Source: Streptomyces achromogenes
GTDB lineage: Bacteria; Actinomycetota; Actinomycetes; Streptomycetales; Streptomycetaceae
Assembly: GCF_030816715.1 (NCBI RefSeq)
Contig: NZ_JAUSYH010000001.1
Coordinates: forward strand, 7,254,001-7,318,000
DNA length: 64,000 nt
Direction: 5' to 3'
Position 1 is the stretch's first letter, and every line of letters begins with the position of its first letter. Below, piece after piece: positions 46,434 through 54,790 of the stretch. The translations under genes and the position numbers were made by a program. The notes under the pieces are model-generated. The model saw nothing but the letters and a program-made list of their open reading frames with translations. It made no database searches and had not been told where the DNA came from.

Positions 46434-48986
46434 TCACGGCCAGATGGACTTCAGCTGCCACGCCTGCGTGCGGTCGAGGGTGGCGGTGCCGCCTTCGGCG
46501 AAGGCGCCGACGCCGTTGCTGGACGGGTCGGGGAAGACCTGGTCGGTGAGGGTGACCTGTTCGCCGCGCGTGTTCTCGGCGTAGACCTCGACGGAGGAGG
46601 CGTCGACGAGGACGTGCAGGCTCAGCCGGCCGCCGTGGAGATCGAGGGGAGCACGCTGGACGCCGGAGAAGGAGGGGGCGAAGTCGGTCGCGCCGGAGGC
46701 GGTGCGGTCGATGTAGACCTCGCCGGTGGTGGTGTCGTAGCCGATGCGGGTGCGCTGCCCGCCGCCGGTGCGGACGTCCAGACCGGAGCGGTCGGCGGTG
46801 CCGGGGGTGAGGTCCGCCTGGATCTCCAGGCTGCCGCCGTGCACCGGGAGCGGGACGGCGGTGTCCGCGACGCGGGTGCTCGGCACGCGGGTGCGGGCGC
46901 CACGCAGGGAGGCCAGTTCACCGACCGGCTGCTGGACCAACCGGACCCTGCCGTCCACCGTCTTCAGGGAGAGCCGGCGGGGGAAGGAGCCGGCGCTGCG
47001 CCACGGCGTGGTGGGGATGGCCTGCCCGTAGTCCCAGTTGTTCATCCAGGCGACCATGACCCGGCGGCCGCCGGGTGCGTCGGTCCAGGTGTTGGCGGCG
47101 TAGAAGTCCGCGCCGTAGTCGAGCCAGTGGGCGCGCCGGGTGGTGTTCAGGGCGGGCTTGTCGGCTGTGGTGAACTGGTCGGCGAGGACGTGTCCCCAGC
47201 CGCCGGAGTTGGCGTCCACTATCTGGATCCGGGCCTTCTTGCCCCGGTAGGCCACGGTGTTGAAGGACGCCCAGTCCAGGTTCTCGCTCTGGCCGCCGGT
47301 CGCGCTGTCCACGACCTTGCCGTCGACGAGCAGGTTGACCCCGGTCTCGGTGGAGGCGGGCTTGGCCTGGGTGTCGGAGAGGACGACCTGGTCGAGGTTG
47401 AGGTGGCCCCAGCCGCTCGTGTTGTCGTCCACGACCTTGATCCGGGCCTGCCTGCCCTGCAGGTCGGACAGATCCCAGGAGGCCCGTTTCAGGGCTTCGT
47501 CGTCGGATCCGGTGGCCGAGCGCACCACTTGGCCGTCCACGACGAGTTCCACCGCGGTGGGGGCGTCGGAGCTCGCGGGGTGATAGCCGCCGCCGATGAG
47601 GAAGTTCAGGTACTTCTTGTCGATGGTGAAGGCAGGCGAGGTCAGGGTGCCGGTGGAGGCGTCGCCGCCGTGGAAGCTGTTGGCCAGGCCGTTGCCGAGG
47701 TAGCCGGAGACCTGCTGCTGGTCGCCGACGGCGCCCTGGGCCGGTCCGGCGCCGAACGCCTCGCCGGTGGTGGTCCAGTCGCCGACGGGGCTGCTGTACG
47801 TGCTGCCCTCGAAGTCGGCCAGGGTCGCACCGGTGGGCGCCGGCTGGTCGCCCAGGACGGCGTCCGGGTCGTACGGGTGCATGCCGCCGCCGACCTTGAA
47901 GTTGATGTAGTTGCCGCTCACCGTGAACTCGGGCGAGGTCAGCGTGCCGGTGGAGGCGTCTCCGCCGTGGAAGCTGTCGGCGAAGGCCTTGCCCTCGAAG
48001 CCGGTGACCGGTGACTGCCCGTCCAGCGCAGCGGTCGCCGGCGCGCCGCCGAACGCGCTCCCGCCGGCCGTCCAGTCGCCGAACGAGCCGGACTCGAAGT
48101 CCTGCGTGACGGTGCCGCCCGGCGGGGTGTACGCGGTGCCGGCGTCGTCGGACGTGAACTTCTTGCCGTCGAAGTCGCCGACGAAGTACTGGGCGCCGGA
48201 GCCGCCCGCGATGCCGCCGGGGTTGAGGTTGACGGCCAGGACCCACTTGGTCTTCTTCGCGTCGCCGTCGACCGGGAGCGGGAACAGGTCCGGGCACTCC
48301 CACACCCCGCCGGTGGCGCCGGCCGGGCCGAAGTCGCTCTGGTGGGTCCAGTGCTTGAGGTCCGCCGAGCTGTAGAAGGCGATCTTGTGCTGGTCGGCGA
48401 GGGAGACGGCCATCAGCCAGCGCCGCGTGGGGGCGTACCAGAAGACCTTGGGGTCGCGGAAGTCGTTCGAGCCGATGTCGAGCACCGGGTTGCCGTGGTA
48501 CTTGGTCCAGGTGGTGCCGCCGTCGGTGCTGTAGGCAAGGGCCTGCTGCTGCCTGCCGGAGGCCTTCTGCGCGCTGGTGTAGACGGCCACGAGCGGGGGG
48601 TTCTTCCTGGTCCCGAAGCCGGTGGCGTTGCTCGCGTCCAGGACGACGCTGCCGGAGAAGACCATCTCCTGGTCGTCCTGGGGGATGGCCACCGGGAGCT
48701 GCTTCCAGTGCACGAGGTCGGTGCTGACCGCGTGGCCCCAGGACATGTTGCCCCAGCTGTTGCCGGACGGGTTGTACTGGAAGAACAGGTGGTACTCGCC
48801 CTTGTAGTAGACGAGGCCGTTGGGGTCGTTCATCCAGTTCTGTGCCGGGGTGAAGTGGAACTGGGGGCGGTACGGCTCGTGGTAGAGCGTGTCGGCCACG
48901 GCGGGGGAGGCGGCGACCAGGCCGAGCCCGGACAGGACGGCCAGCGCGGCCAGGAGTCTGCGGCGCGGACGAAGGGTTCTGGACAT
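46434..48986 (-). CDS. Secreted GH32 fructan hydrolase (levanase/inulinase) with nested duplicated domain insert
   Basis: 850 residues. Signal peptide ends near SPAVA (residue 31). Catalytic residues of the GH32 propeller: nucleophile Asp54 in NWMNDPNGLVYY, transition-state Asp in FRDPKVFW, acid/base Glu in WECPDLFPL. The propeller is interrupted from about residue 290 to 612 and resumes at HWLDYGADFYAANTW. The insert holds two copies of a jelly-roll-like domain: DFESGSF...GGDASTGTLTSPEF...GGGMHP and DFEGSTY...GGDASTGTLTSPAF...GGGYHP, with two second halves (VDGQVVRSATG and VDGKVVDSATG). The C-terminal GH32 beta-sandwich closes the protein. Divergent from a LacI gene that probably represses it. 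Confidence 0.93.
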   Translation of the reverse strand: MSRTLRPRRRLLAALAVLSGLGLVAASPAVADTLYHEPYRPQFHFTPAQNWMNDPNGLVYYKGEYHLFFQYNPSGNSWGNMSWGHAVSTDLVHWKQLPVAIPQDDQEMVFSGSVVLDASNATGFGTRKNPPLVAVYTSAQKASGRQQQALAYSTDGGTTWTKYHGNPVLDIGSNDFRDPKVFWYAPTRRWLMAVSLADQHKIAFYSSADLKHWTHQSDFGPAGATGGVWECPDLFPLPVDGDAKKTKWVLAVNLNPGGIAGGSGAQYFVGDFDGKKFTSDDAGTAYTPPGGTVTQDFESGSFGDWTAGGSAFGGAPATAALDGQSPVTGFEGKAFADSFHGGDASTGTLTSPEFTVSGNYINFKVGGGMHPYDPDAVLGDQPAPTGATLADFEGSTYSSPVGDWTTTGEAFGAGPAQGAVGDQQQVSGYLGNGLANSFHGGDASTGTLTSPAFTIDKKYLNFLIGGGYHPASSDAPTAVELVVDGQVVRSATGSDDEALKRASWDLSDLQGRQARIKVVDDNTSGWGHLNLDQVVLSDTQAKPASTETGVNLLVDGKVVDSATGGQSENLDWASFNTVAYRGKKARIQIVDANSGGWGHVLADQFTTADKPALNTTRRAHWLDYGADFYAANTWTDAPGGRRVMVAWMNNWDYGQAIPTTPWRSAGSFPRRLSLKTVDGRVRLVQQPVGELASLRGARTRVPSTRVADTAVPLPVHGGSLEIQADLTPGTADRSGLDVRTGGGQRTRIGYDTTTGEVYIDRTASGATDFAPSFSGVQRAPLDLHGGRLSLHVLVDASSVEVYAENTRGEQVTLTDQVFPDPSSNGVGAFAEGGTATLDRTQAWQLKSIWP

Positions 48987-49035
48987 GGCGCTCCTTGCGG
49001 GCGGGCGGACAGCGGCTCAGCCGTCGCAGGATCCG

Positions 49036-49125
49036 GCGGGTGCGGGTGCGGGTGCGGGTGCGGGTGCGGGTGCGGGTGCGGGTGCGGGTACGGGTACGGG
49101 TACGGGTACGGGTACGGGTGAGGGT
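49036..49125. repeat. Hexanucleotide tandem repeat, 15 units
   Basis: Nine copies of GCGGGT (49036-49089), five of ACGGGT (49090-49119) and one GAGGGT. The plus strand has a GGG every six bases over 90 bases, a G-quadruplex-capable pattern. It begins 50 bases upstream of the GH32 start and so lies in that gene's promoter or leader. Confidence 0.95.
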
Positions 49126-49237
49126 GGCGCTGCACGCGGGTCGGTTGCGGGCGGCGGTCGGGGCCGTGGCCTCGTCCAAGGCCACGGTCGAACCCGCTGT
49201 GGGCAGCACGGCCCGGGCGGCTCCAGCGCCATGGCTG

Positions 49238-49247
49238 GAAACGTTTC
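49238..49247. promoter_or_regulatory. LacI-type operator between GH32 and lacI genes
   Basis: GAAACGTTTC is a perfect CG-centred palindrome (flanks TG/GC) of the type bound by LacI proteins. A half-matching GAAACGTT occurs at 49360-49367 on the TTG start of the lacI gene. The two could mediate control of the GH32 gene and autoregulation. Confidence 0.6.
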
Positions 49248-49365
49248 GCTGAACGTACGGGCAACCCGTCGCCGAAGTCCAGACCCTGTGCGGGAAAACG
49301 CCCGAATGCGAGGATGAGGGCGCTGAAGGGCGGCTGCACGGTGCCATGGATCCCCGGGAGAAACG

Positions 49366-50409
49366 TTGTCCAGCGAGCGGAACGACACAGGCCGGCGACC
49401 GGCGACGATGCGCGACGTCGCGACCATGGCCGGGGTGGGGATCGCCACCGTCTCGCGGGTCGTCAACGGCAAGCCCGTAACCCCTGACCTGGCGGAACGG
49501 GTGACGCGTGCCTCCGAACTGCTCGGCTACCGCCACGATCTGACGGCCAGCAGTCTGCGCCGGGCGGACCGGCGCACCAGCACCCTCGGCCTGGTCCTGG
49601 AGGACGCGGCCAACCCCTTCTCCGCCGCGCTGCACCGTGCGGTGGAGGACGCCGCCGCCGAGCGCGGCATGCTGCTCCTGGCGGGGTCCACCGACGAGGA
49701 CCCGGTCCGCGAACGCGGCCTGCTGAAGACCCTCACCGCCCGCCGGGTCGACGGCCTCATCGTGGTGCCCACCGGGCAGAACGACGCCGACCTAGAGGCC
49801 GCCCACCGCGCCGGCACACCCGTCGTCTGCGTCGACCGCCGCACCGATGCGCCGCAGGTGGACACCGTGACGGTGGACAACCGGGCGGGCGTGCGGGCGG
49901 CGGTGAGGAGGCTGCACGAGGCGGGTCACCGGCGCATCGCCTTCCTCGGGGACCTCCGCTCGATCTGGACCGCCGAAGAGCGCTACGCCGGCTTCGTCGA
50001 GGGGCTCGCCGACGTGGGGTGCGTCCTGCACCCCTCTCTGGTGAGGCGCGGCCTGCACGGCGCGGAGGCCGCCCGGGCGGCCACCCGCGAGCTCCTGTCC
50101 CTCGCCCACGCGCCCACCGCGTGCGTCTCCGGGCAGAACCTCCTCACCGTCGGGGCCCGCCGGACCCTGCAGGACCTTCGGCTGCAGCGCCGCGTGGCGC
50201 TGGTCGGCTTCGACGACCTGCCCCTCGCCGGCCTGCTCGAACCCGGCATCTCGGTGATCGCCCAGGACCACGCCGCCATCGGCCGGGAGGCCGCGCACCT
50301 GCTGTTCGACCGACTCGCCGGCGAGGACGGCCCCGCCCGGCACCGCGTGCTGCCCACCCGCTACCTCGCCCGCGGCTCCGGCGAACTGCCCGCTCCCGAA
50401 GACGGCTGA
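49366..50409 (+). CDS. LacI-family regulator, probably of the GH32 gene
   Basis: 347 residues from TTG 49366 (GGGAG seven bases upstream; an ATG at 49408 would remove part of the N-terminus only). Helix-turn-helix TMRDVATMAGVGIATVSRVV with hinge segment ASSLRRADRRTSTLG, then the sugar-binding core with VDRRTDAPQVDTVTVDN and VALVGFDDLPLAGLLEPGIS. Divergent from the fructan hydrolase, so a fructo-oligosaccharide is a likely inducer. Confidence 0.9.
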   Translation: MSSERNDTGRRPATMRDVATMAGVGIATVSRVVNGKPVTPDLAERVTRASELLGYRHDLTASSLRRADRRTSTLGLVLEDAANPFSAALHRAVEDAAAERGMLLLAGSTDEDPVRERGLLKTLTARRVDGLIVVPTGQNDADLEAAHRAGTPVVCVDRRTDAPQVDTVTVDNRAGVRAAVRRLHEAGHRRIAFLGDLRSIWTAEERYAGFVEGLADVGCVLHPSLVRRGLHGAEAARAATRELLSLAHAPTACVSGQNLLTVGARRTLQDLRLQRRVALVGFDDLPLAGLLEPGISVIAQDHAAIGREAAHLLFDRLAGEDGPARHRVLPTRYLARGSGELPAPEDG

Positions 50410-50475
50410 CGACTTCCCCGTGAACGAGTCGTTTCCGGTGTGCCGACGGGTTGCGCCTCTCGGCGATTCACTGCC

Positions 50476-50529
50476 GGAACCGGTTCCGAAACCGGTTCCG
50501 GTAGCGCTTCCGGTACTGGTACCGGTTCC
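50476..50529. promoter_or_regulatory. Tandem array of 12-bp palindromic operators
   Basis: Four abutting 12-mers: GGAACCGGTTCC (50476), GAAACCGGTTCC (50488), GGTAGCGCTTCC (50500), GGTACTGGTACC (50512), then half a unit GGTTCC (50524). The first is a perfect palindrome and the others deviate by one to a few bases. CG-centred palindromes of this form suit LacI proteins. The array is 70-125 bases upstream of the lacI-type gene at 50601. Confidence 0.8.
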
Positions 50530-50553
50530 GCCGGTCTCTGTACGATCGGCCTT

Positions 50554-50579
50554 CGGTGCGGAGGACGTCCTCCGCACCG
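50554..50579. promoter_or_regulatory. Perfect 26-bp palindrome before the second lacI gene
   Basis: The half-site CGGTGCGGAGGAC (50554-50566) is followed without a gap by its exact complement (50567-50579). It ends 21 bases before the ATG, just ahead of the AGGAGG ribosome-binding site. It may be a second regulator's operator or a leader hairpin. Confidence 0.75.
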
Positions 50580-50600
50580 CGCGGAGTGAGAGGAGGTGGC

Positions 50601-51608
50601 ATGGGAGTCACCATCGCCGACGTGGCCTCACGGGCCGGCGTCAGCAAGACGACGGTCTCACGCGTGCTGAACGGCAAGGGCGAGATCAACGAGAACACGG
50701 TCCTGAGGGTCCGCACGGCGATATCGGAGCTCGGCTATGTGCCGAGCGCCGGAGCGGTCGGACTCGCACGCGGCACCACCCAGATGATCGGCATGCTGGT
50801 CCCCGATACGGCCTGGGCCTGGGCCGGCATCGTGCAGGCGGTCGTCGAAACCCTGGAGACCGAGGGCTTCGGGCTGCGCATGCTGACCTGGAACCGCGGT
50901 GAGGAGTCACTGCGCAGGCTCGGTCTGCAGGTCGCGGCCAGGTCGTTCGACGGTCTGCTGGTGATGGAGCCCGAGGGCGCCATGGGGTACATCACGGAAC
51001 TGCACGAAGCGGGGCTGCCGGTCGTACTGATCGACGATCGCTTCCAGCGGCCGGGATTCCCCTACGTGGCCACCACCAACCGTCTGGGGGGTGAACAGGC
51101 CGCCCGGCATCTGCTGGAGATCGGGCGGCGTCGTCCCCTCGTGGTCGCCGGCCCCGAGACCTTCGGCTGCACCCGGGAACGGCTGGACGGCTTCCTCGGC
51201 GTGTACGCGCAAGCCGGCATCGAGATCGACCGGAGCAGCATCGTCCGCGGCGACTTCCAGTTCGAACGCTGCCGCAGCGCGGTGGCGCGCGCCGTCGCCG
51301 ACGGCCTGGAGTTCGACTCGGTCTTCGCGCACAACGACCCCTCGGCGGCCGGTGTGCTGGCCGCACTGCACGCGGCCGGCCTGTGGGTTCCGCAGGATGT
51401 CGCCGTCGTGGGTTTCGACGACGTCGAGATGGCGTCGTACACCTATCCGGCACTGACCACCGTCCGACAGCCGATGCGGGAGATGGGTGAGGCGGCGGCG
51501 CGTCTGCTCCTGGACCACGTGCGCGGATCGCCGAAGGCGGCCCCCTCGTGCGTCGTTCCCACCAGCCTCGTGATCCGTGGCTCGACGACAGGGCCGAGCG
51601 CGAACTGA
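50601..51608 (+). CDS. LacI-family regulator with operator array
   Basis: 335 residues from ATG 50601, with AGGAGGTGGC directly upstream. Helix-turn-helix VTIADVASRAGVSKTTVSRV, hinge GAVGLARGTTQMIGMLV, effector core with VLIDDRFQRPGFPYVATTN and AVVGFDDVEMASYTYPALTT. No sugar gene is adjacent, so the target may be itself and distant genes. A run of GACATCGAC-like units (51653-51685) lies after the stop. Confidence 0.9.
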   Translation: MGVTIADVASRAGVSKTTVSRVLNGKGEINENTVLRVRTAISELGYVPSAGAVGLARGTTQMIGMLVPDTAWAWAGIVQAVVETLETEGFGLRMLTWNRGEESLRRLGLQVAARSFDGLLVMEPEGAMGYITELHEAGLPVVLIDDRFQRPGFPYVATTNRLGGEQAARHLLEIGRRRPLVVAGPETFGCTRERLDGFLGVYAQAGIEIDRSSIVRGDFQFERCRSAVARAVADGLEFDSVFAHNDPSAAGVLAALHAAGLWVPQDVAVVGFDDVEMASYTYPALTTVRQPMREMGEAAARLLLDHVRGSPKAAPSCVVPTSLVIRGSTTGPSAN

Positions 51609-51817
51609 CGCCGCGCCCCCGGGAAGCGCAGAAACGACCGTCCACAGCTGACATCGACGGCAGCGACATCGACATCGACAGCGACAGCGGGTTCGGGGCG
51701 AGGGAGGCGACGGCTCCACGTGGCGGAACCGGCCTCGCGCTCGTTCTCCCCGGTTCCTCCCCACGGCTCGCCTTAGGTTGGGTGTTCGACCCACGCACGC
51801 GGACACCGAGGTGAGAG

Positions 51818-53647
51818 ATGCAGTTCACCACCCGCCCCACCCTCCAGGGCACCTTCGGCATGGTCTCCTCGACGCACTGGCTGGCCTCGCAGTCGGCGAT
51901 GGCCGTGCTGGAGGACGGCGGCAACGCCTATGACGCGGCCGTGGCCGGGGCGTTCGTGCTGCACGTCGTCGAGCCGCACCTCAACGGGCCCGCCGGAGAG
52001 GTCCCGATCCTGCTCGCCCCGGCCGGCGGCGAGGTGCGCGTGCTGTGCGGGCAGGGCGTGGCGCCGGCCGGGGCGACGGTCGCGCACTACCGCGGTCTCG
52101 GCCTGGACCTCGTGCCCGGAACGGGACCCCTCGCCGCTGCGGTCCCCGGCGCGTTCGACGCCTGGCTGCTCCTCCTGCGGGACTACGGCACCAAGTCCCT
52201 CGACGACGTCCTGAAGTACGCGATCGGGTACGCCGAGCACGGGCACGCGCCCGTGGAGAACGTCGGCGCGACCGTCGAGACGGTACGGGAGCTGTTCGAG
52301 ACGGAGTGGACCTCGTCGGCGGAGGTGTACCTGCCCGGTGGGCGGTCGCCGCGCACCGGTGAACTGCTGCGCAACCCGGCGCTCGCCGCAACCTGGAAGC
52401 GGCTGCTCGCCGAGGCCGCCCCGGCGGGCGACCGGGAGGCGCGGATCGAGGCCGCGCGGGAGGTGTGGCGGTCCGGGTTCGTCGCCGAGGCGCTCGTGCG
52501 GCAGTCCGCCCGGCCCACCCGGGACACCAGCGGTGAGCGCCACACCGGCACGCTCACGGCCGCCGACCTCGCCGGCTGGTCCGCGTCCTACGAGACGCCG
52601 TCGACGTACGACTGGAACGGCTGGACCGTGTGCAAGGCCGGCCCGTGGAGCCAGGGCCCGGCTCTCCTGCAGCAGTTGGCGCTGCTCCCGCCCGAACTGC
52701 CCGCGTACGGCTCGGCCGCCTACGTCCATCTCCTGGTGGAGGGCTGCAAGCTCGCCATGGCCGACCGCGAGGCCTGGTACGGCGACGCGGCCGAGGTCCC
52801 GCTGGAGGCGTTGCTCGCCGCCGGCTACAACGCGGAGCGGCGAGGGCTGATCGGCGACGAGGCATCGTGCGAGCTGCGGCCCGGCAGCCCCGGCGGACGC
52901 ACCCCGCGGCTGAGCGCGCACGCGCGCGTGATCGCCGCGGACGACCCCGCCTTCAGCCCTCTGGGCGTCGGCGAGCCGACCGTCGCCAAAGGGCCGGCGT
53001 CGCCCGTTCCCGGCGAGCCGGAGGTCGCGGTGGACGGCGCCGTCCGCGGCGACACCTGCCACCTCGACGTCGTCGACCGCTGGGGCAACATGATCGCGGC
53101 GACGCCCAGCGGAGGCTGGCTGCAGTCCAACCCGGTCGTGCCCGAGCTGGGCTTCCCGCTCGGCACGCGGCTGCAGATGACCTGGCTGGAGGAGGGCCTG
53201 CCGAACTCCCTCACGCCGGGGCGCCGCCCGCGCACCACCCTCACGCCGTCGCTCGCGCTGCGCGACGGCGTCCCGGTCATGGCGTTCGGCACGCCCGGCG
53301 GCGACCAGCAGGACCAGTGGCAGCTGCACTTCCTCCTGGGGGTCGCCCTGCGCGCGCGGGTGCGCGGCGGACTCGACCTGCAGGGGGCGATCGACGCGCC
53401 CAACTGGCACACCGACGGCTTCCCCGGCTCCTTCTTCCCGCGCGGCATGCGGCCGGGCAGCCTCACCGTGGAGTCCCGGATGCCCGCTGCGGTGGTGGAG
53501 GAACTGCGGCGACGCGGTCATCGCGTGACCGTCGGCGACGCCTGGTCCGAGGGCCGGCTCTGCGCGGTCGCCCGCGATCCGGCGACCGGAATCCTGTCGG
53601 CGGCCGCGAACCCGCGCGGGATGCAGGGGTACGCGGTGGGCCGCTGA
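51818..53647 (+). CDS. Gamma-glutamyltransferase-family Ntn hydrolase, cytoplasmic paralogue
   Basis: 609 residues with no signal peptide. The large-subunit start (GMVSSTHWLASQSAMAVLEDG) and GGNAYDAAVAGAFVLHVVEP match the family. The predicted autocleavage nucleophile is Thr413 in GDTCHLDVVDRWGN. Downstream GGWLQSNPVVPELGFPLGTR, RPRTTLTPSLALRDG and FGTPGGDQQDQW follow the small-subunit pattern of acylase-like members. Cephalosporin-acylase-like or peptide substrates are possible. The strongest difference from the ggt at 28400 is the absence of export. Confidence 0.88.
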   Translation: MQFTTRPTLQGTFGMVSSTHWLASQSAMAVLEDGGNAYDAAVAGAFVLHVVEPHLNGPAGEVPILLAPAGGEVRVLCGQGVAPAGATVAHYRGLGLDLVPGTGPLAAAVPGAFDAWLLLLRDYGTKSLDDVLKYAIGYAEHGHAPVENVGATVETVRELFETEWTSSAEVYLPGGRSPRTGELLRNPALAATWKRLLAEAAPAGDREARIEAAREVWRSGFVAEALVRQSARPTRDTSGERHTGTLTAADLAGWSASYETPSTYDWNGWTVCKAGPWSQGPALLQQLALLPPELPAYGSAAYVHLLVEGCKLAMADREAWYGDAAEVPLEALLAAGYNAERRGLIGDEASCELRPGSPGGRTPRLSAHARVIAADDPAFSPLGVGEPTVAKGPASPVPGEPEVAVDGAVRGDTCHLDVVDRWGNMIAATPSGGWLQSNPVVPELGFPLGTRLQMTWLEEGLPNSLTPGRRPRTTLTPSLALRDGVPVMAFGTPGGDQQDQWQLHFLLGVALRARVRGGLDLQGAIDAPNWHTDGFPGSFFPRGMRPGSLTVESRMPAAVVEELRRRGHRVTVGDAWSEGRLCAVARDPATGILSAAANPRGMQGYAVGR

Positions 53648-53816
53648 GAAACGCTCCTGGTCGGTGACGGCGCCGCGCACGGTCCGGCGACGTCCGCGCC
53701 CGCCCCGCCCCGCCCCGCCCCGCGCCGGACGTGCGGTCTCCCGTTCTTCATCCCGATTCCACCCGTGATGCACCGGGCGGGCGGGGATTGTCAGTGCGGC
53801 GTGCTCTCATGGAGGC

Positions 53817-54704
53817 ATGATCGAACACACGGAAACCATCGACGAGTTTCTCGCCCGCCACTCGGCCGACGTGGAGGAGGCGGTCCGCCGGGCCGCCGCA
53901 GCCGAGATCATGCCGCGCTTCCGGCAGCTCGCCGCGCACGAGGTCGACGAGAAGAACGGCCCCCACGACCTGGTGACGGACGCCGACCGCAACGCCGAGC
54001 TGTTCCTCACGAAGGCGCTGGGCGCCCTTCTGCCGGGTTCGGTCGTCGTCGGCGAGGAAGCGGTGCACGCCGACCCGGCGACGTACGAGGCGATACAGGG
54101 CGGGACACCGGTCTGGATCGTCGACCCCGTCGACGGCACACGGCAGTTCGTGCACGGGGACGACGGCTTCTGCACCCTGGTCGCACTCGTCCACCACGGC
54201 GTCCTGCACGCCTCCTGGACCTACGCTCCGGCCCGCGGCCTCCTGGCCACGGCGGTCCGCGGCGGCGGCGCCTTCCTCGACGGCGAGCGGCTGTTCGCCG
54301 GCCCGCCCGAGCCGGGCCGCGATCTGACGGTGGCCACCTCGCACCCCGACTACACGACCGACGAACAGAAGCGTGCCCTGCTGGGGCTGTGGACGGACGG
54401 TGTCGCCCCGCGCGCGTGCGGCTCGGCCGGCCTCGAGTATCTCGCCATCGCCCGGGGAGAGTTGGACGCCACGGCCTTCTCCTGGGAGGCGGCCTGGGAC
54501 CATGCGGCCGGGCTGCTCCTGGTCGAGGAGGCCGGCGGCGCCCACCTCACGCTCACCGGCGAGCCGTTCCGCGTCAGGGGCGGCAACTCCCTGCCGTTCA
54601 CGGCAGCCCGGGACGCGGCCACGGCCCGCCGCGTGGGGGCCCTGCTCGCGGGTGGCGAATCGCGTCATGTGTCCGGCGCAGAGTCGCACCGGCGCACTGC
54701 CTGA
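53817..54704 (+). CDS. Inositol-monophosphatase-family phosphatase
   Basis: 295 residues. Metal-binding motifs: HDLVTDADRNAELFL, VVGEEAVHAD, WIVDPVDGTRQFVHGDDGF and WEAAWDHAAGLLLVEEAGG, in family order. Substrates in the family are inositol phosphate, histidinol phosphate or 3'-phosphoadenosine phosphate; the motif spacing suits the histidinol-phosphatase/IMPase group. Isolated gene next to the left edge of the composite transposon. Confidence 0.88.
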   Translation: MIEHTETIDEFLARHSADVEEAVRRAAAAEIMPRFRQLAAHEVDEKNGPHDLVTDADRNAELFLTKALGALLPGSVVVGEEAVHADPATYEAIQGGTPVWIVDPVDGTRQFVHGDDGFCTLVALVHHGVLHASWTYAPARGLLATAVRGGGAFLDGERLFAGPPEPGRDLTVATSHPDYTTDEQKRALLGLWTDGVAPRACGSAGLEYLAIARGELDATAFSWEAAWDHAAGLLLVEEAGGAHLTLTGEPFRVRGGNSLPFTAARDAATARRVGALLAGGESRHVSGAESHRRTA

Positions 54705-54790
54705 CGCTGCGGGCGTCCCGTCCCGGCCGACGCTCGCGGCCGGGACGGCCGGCCTGCTGCCTGCCGCCTTGCATGGCGGCGGCCGGTTTA

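Larger units (their letters stand above)
48987..49365. other. Divergent regulatory region of the GH32 and LacI genes
   Basis: 379 bases. Contains the hexanucleotide repeat (49036-49125) nearest the GH32 gene and the palindrome GAAACGTTTC (49238-49247) nearer the lacI gene. No gene on either strand. Confidence 0.8.

Noticed and set aside
49036..49125. CRISPR array or telomere-like repeat
   Set aside because: Units are six bases with no spacers, and the site is internal to ordinary genes.
46918..49635. 905-codon minus-strand frame including the hexamer repeat
   Set aside because: Out-of-frame reading of the GH32 gene; the Arg/Thr run is just the hexamer repeat translated.
52045..52362. Arg-rich plus-strand frame inside the second gamma-glutamyltransferase gene
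   Set aside because: Out-of-frame shadow of a complete enzyme.
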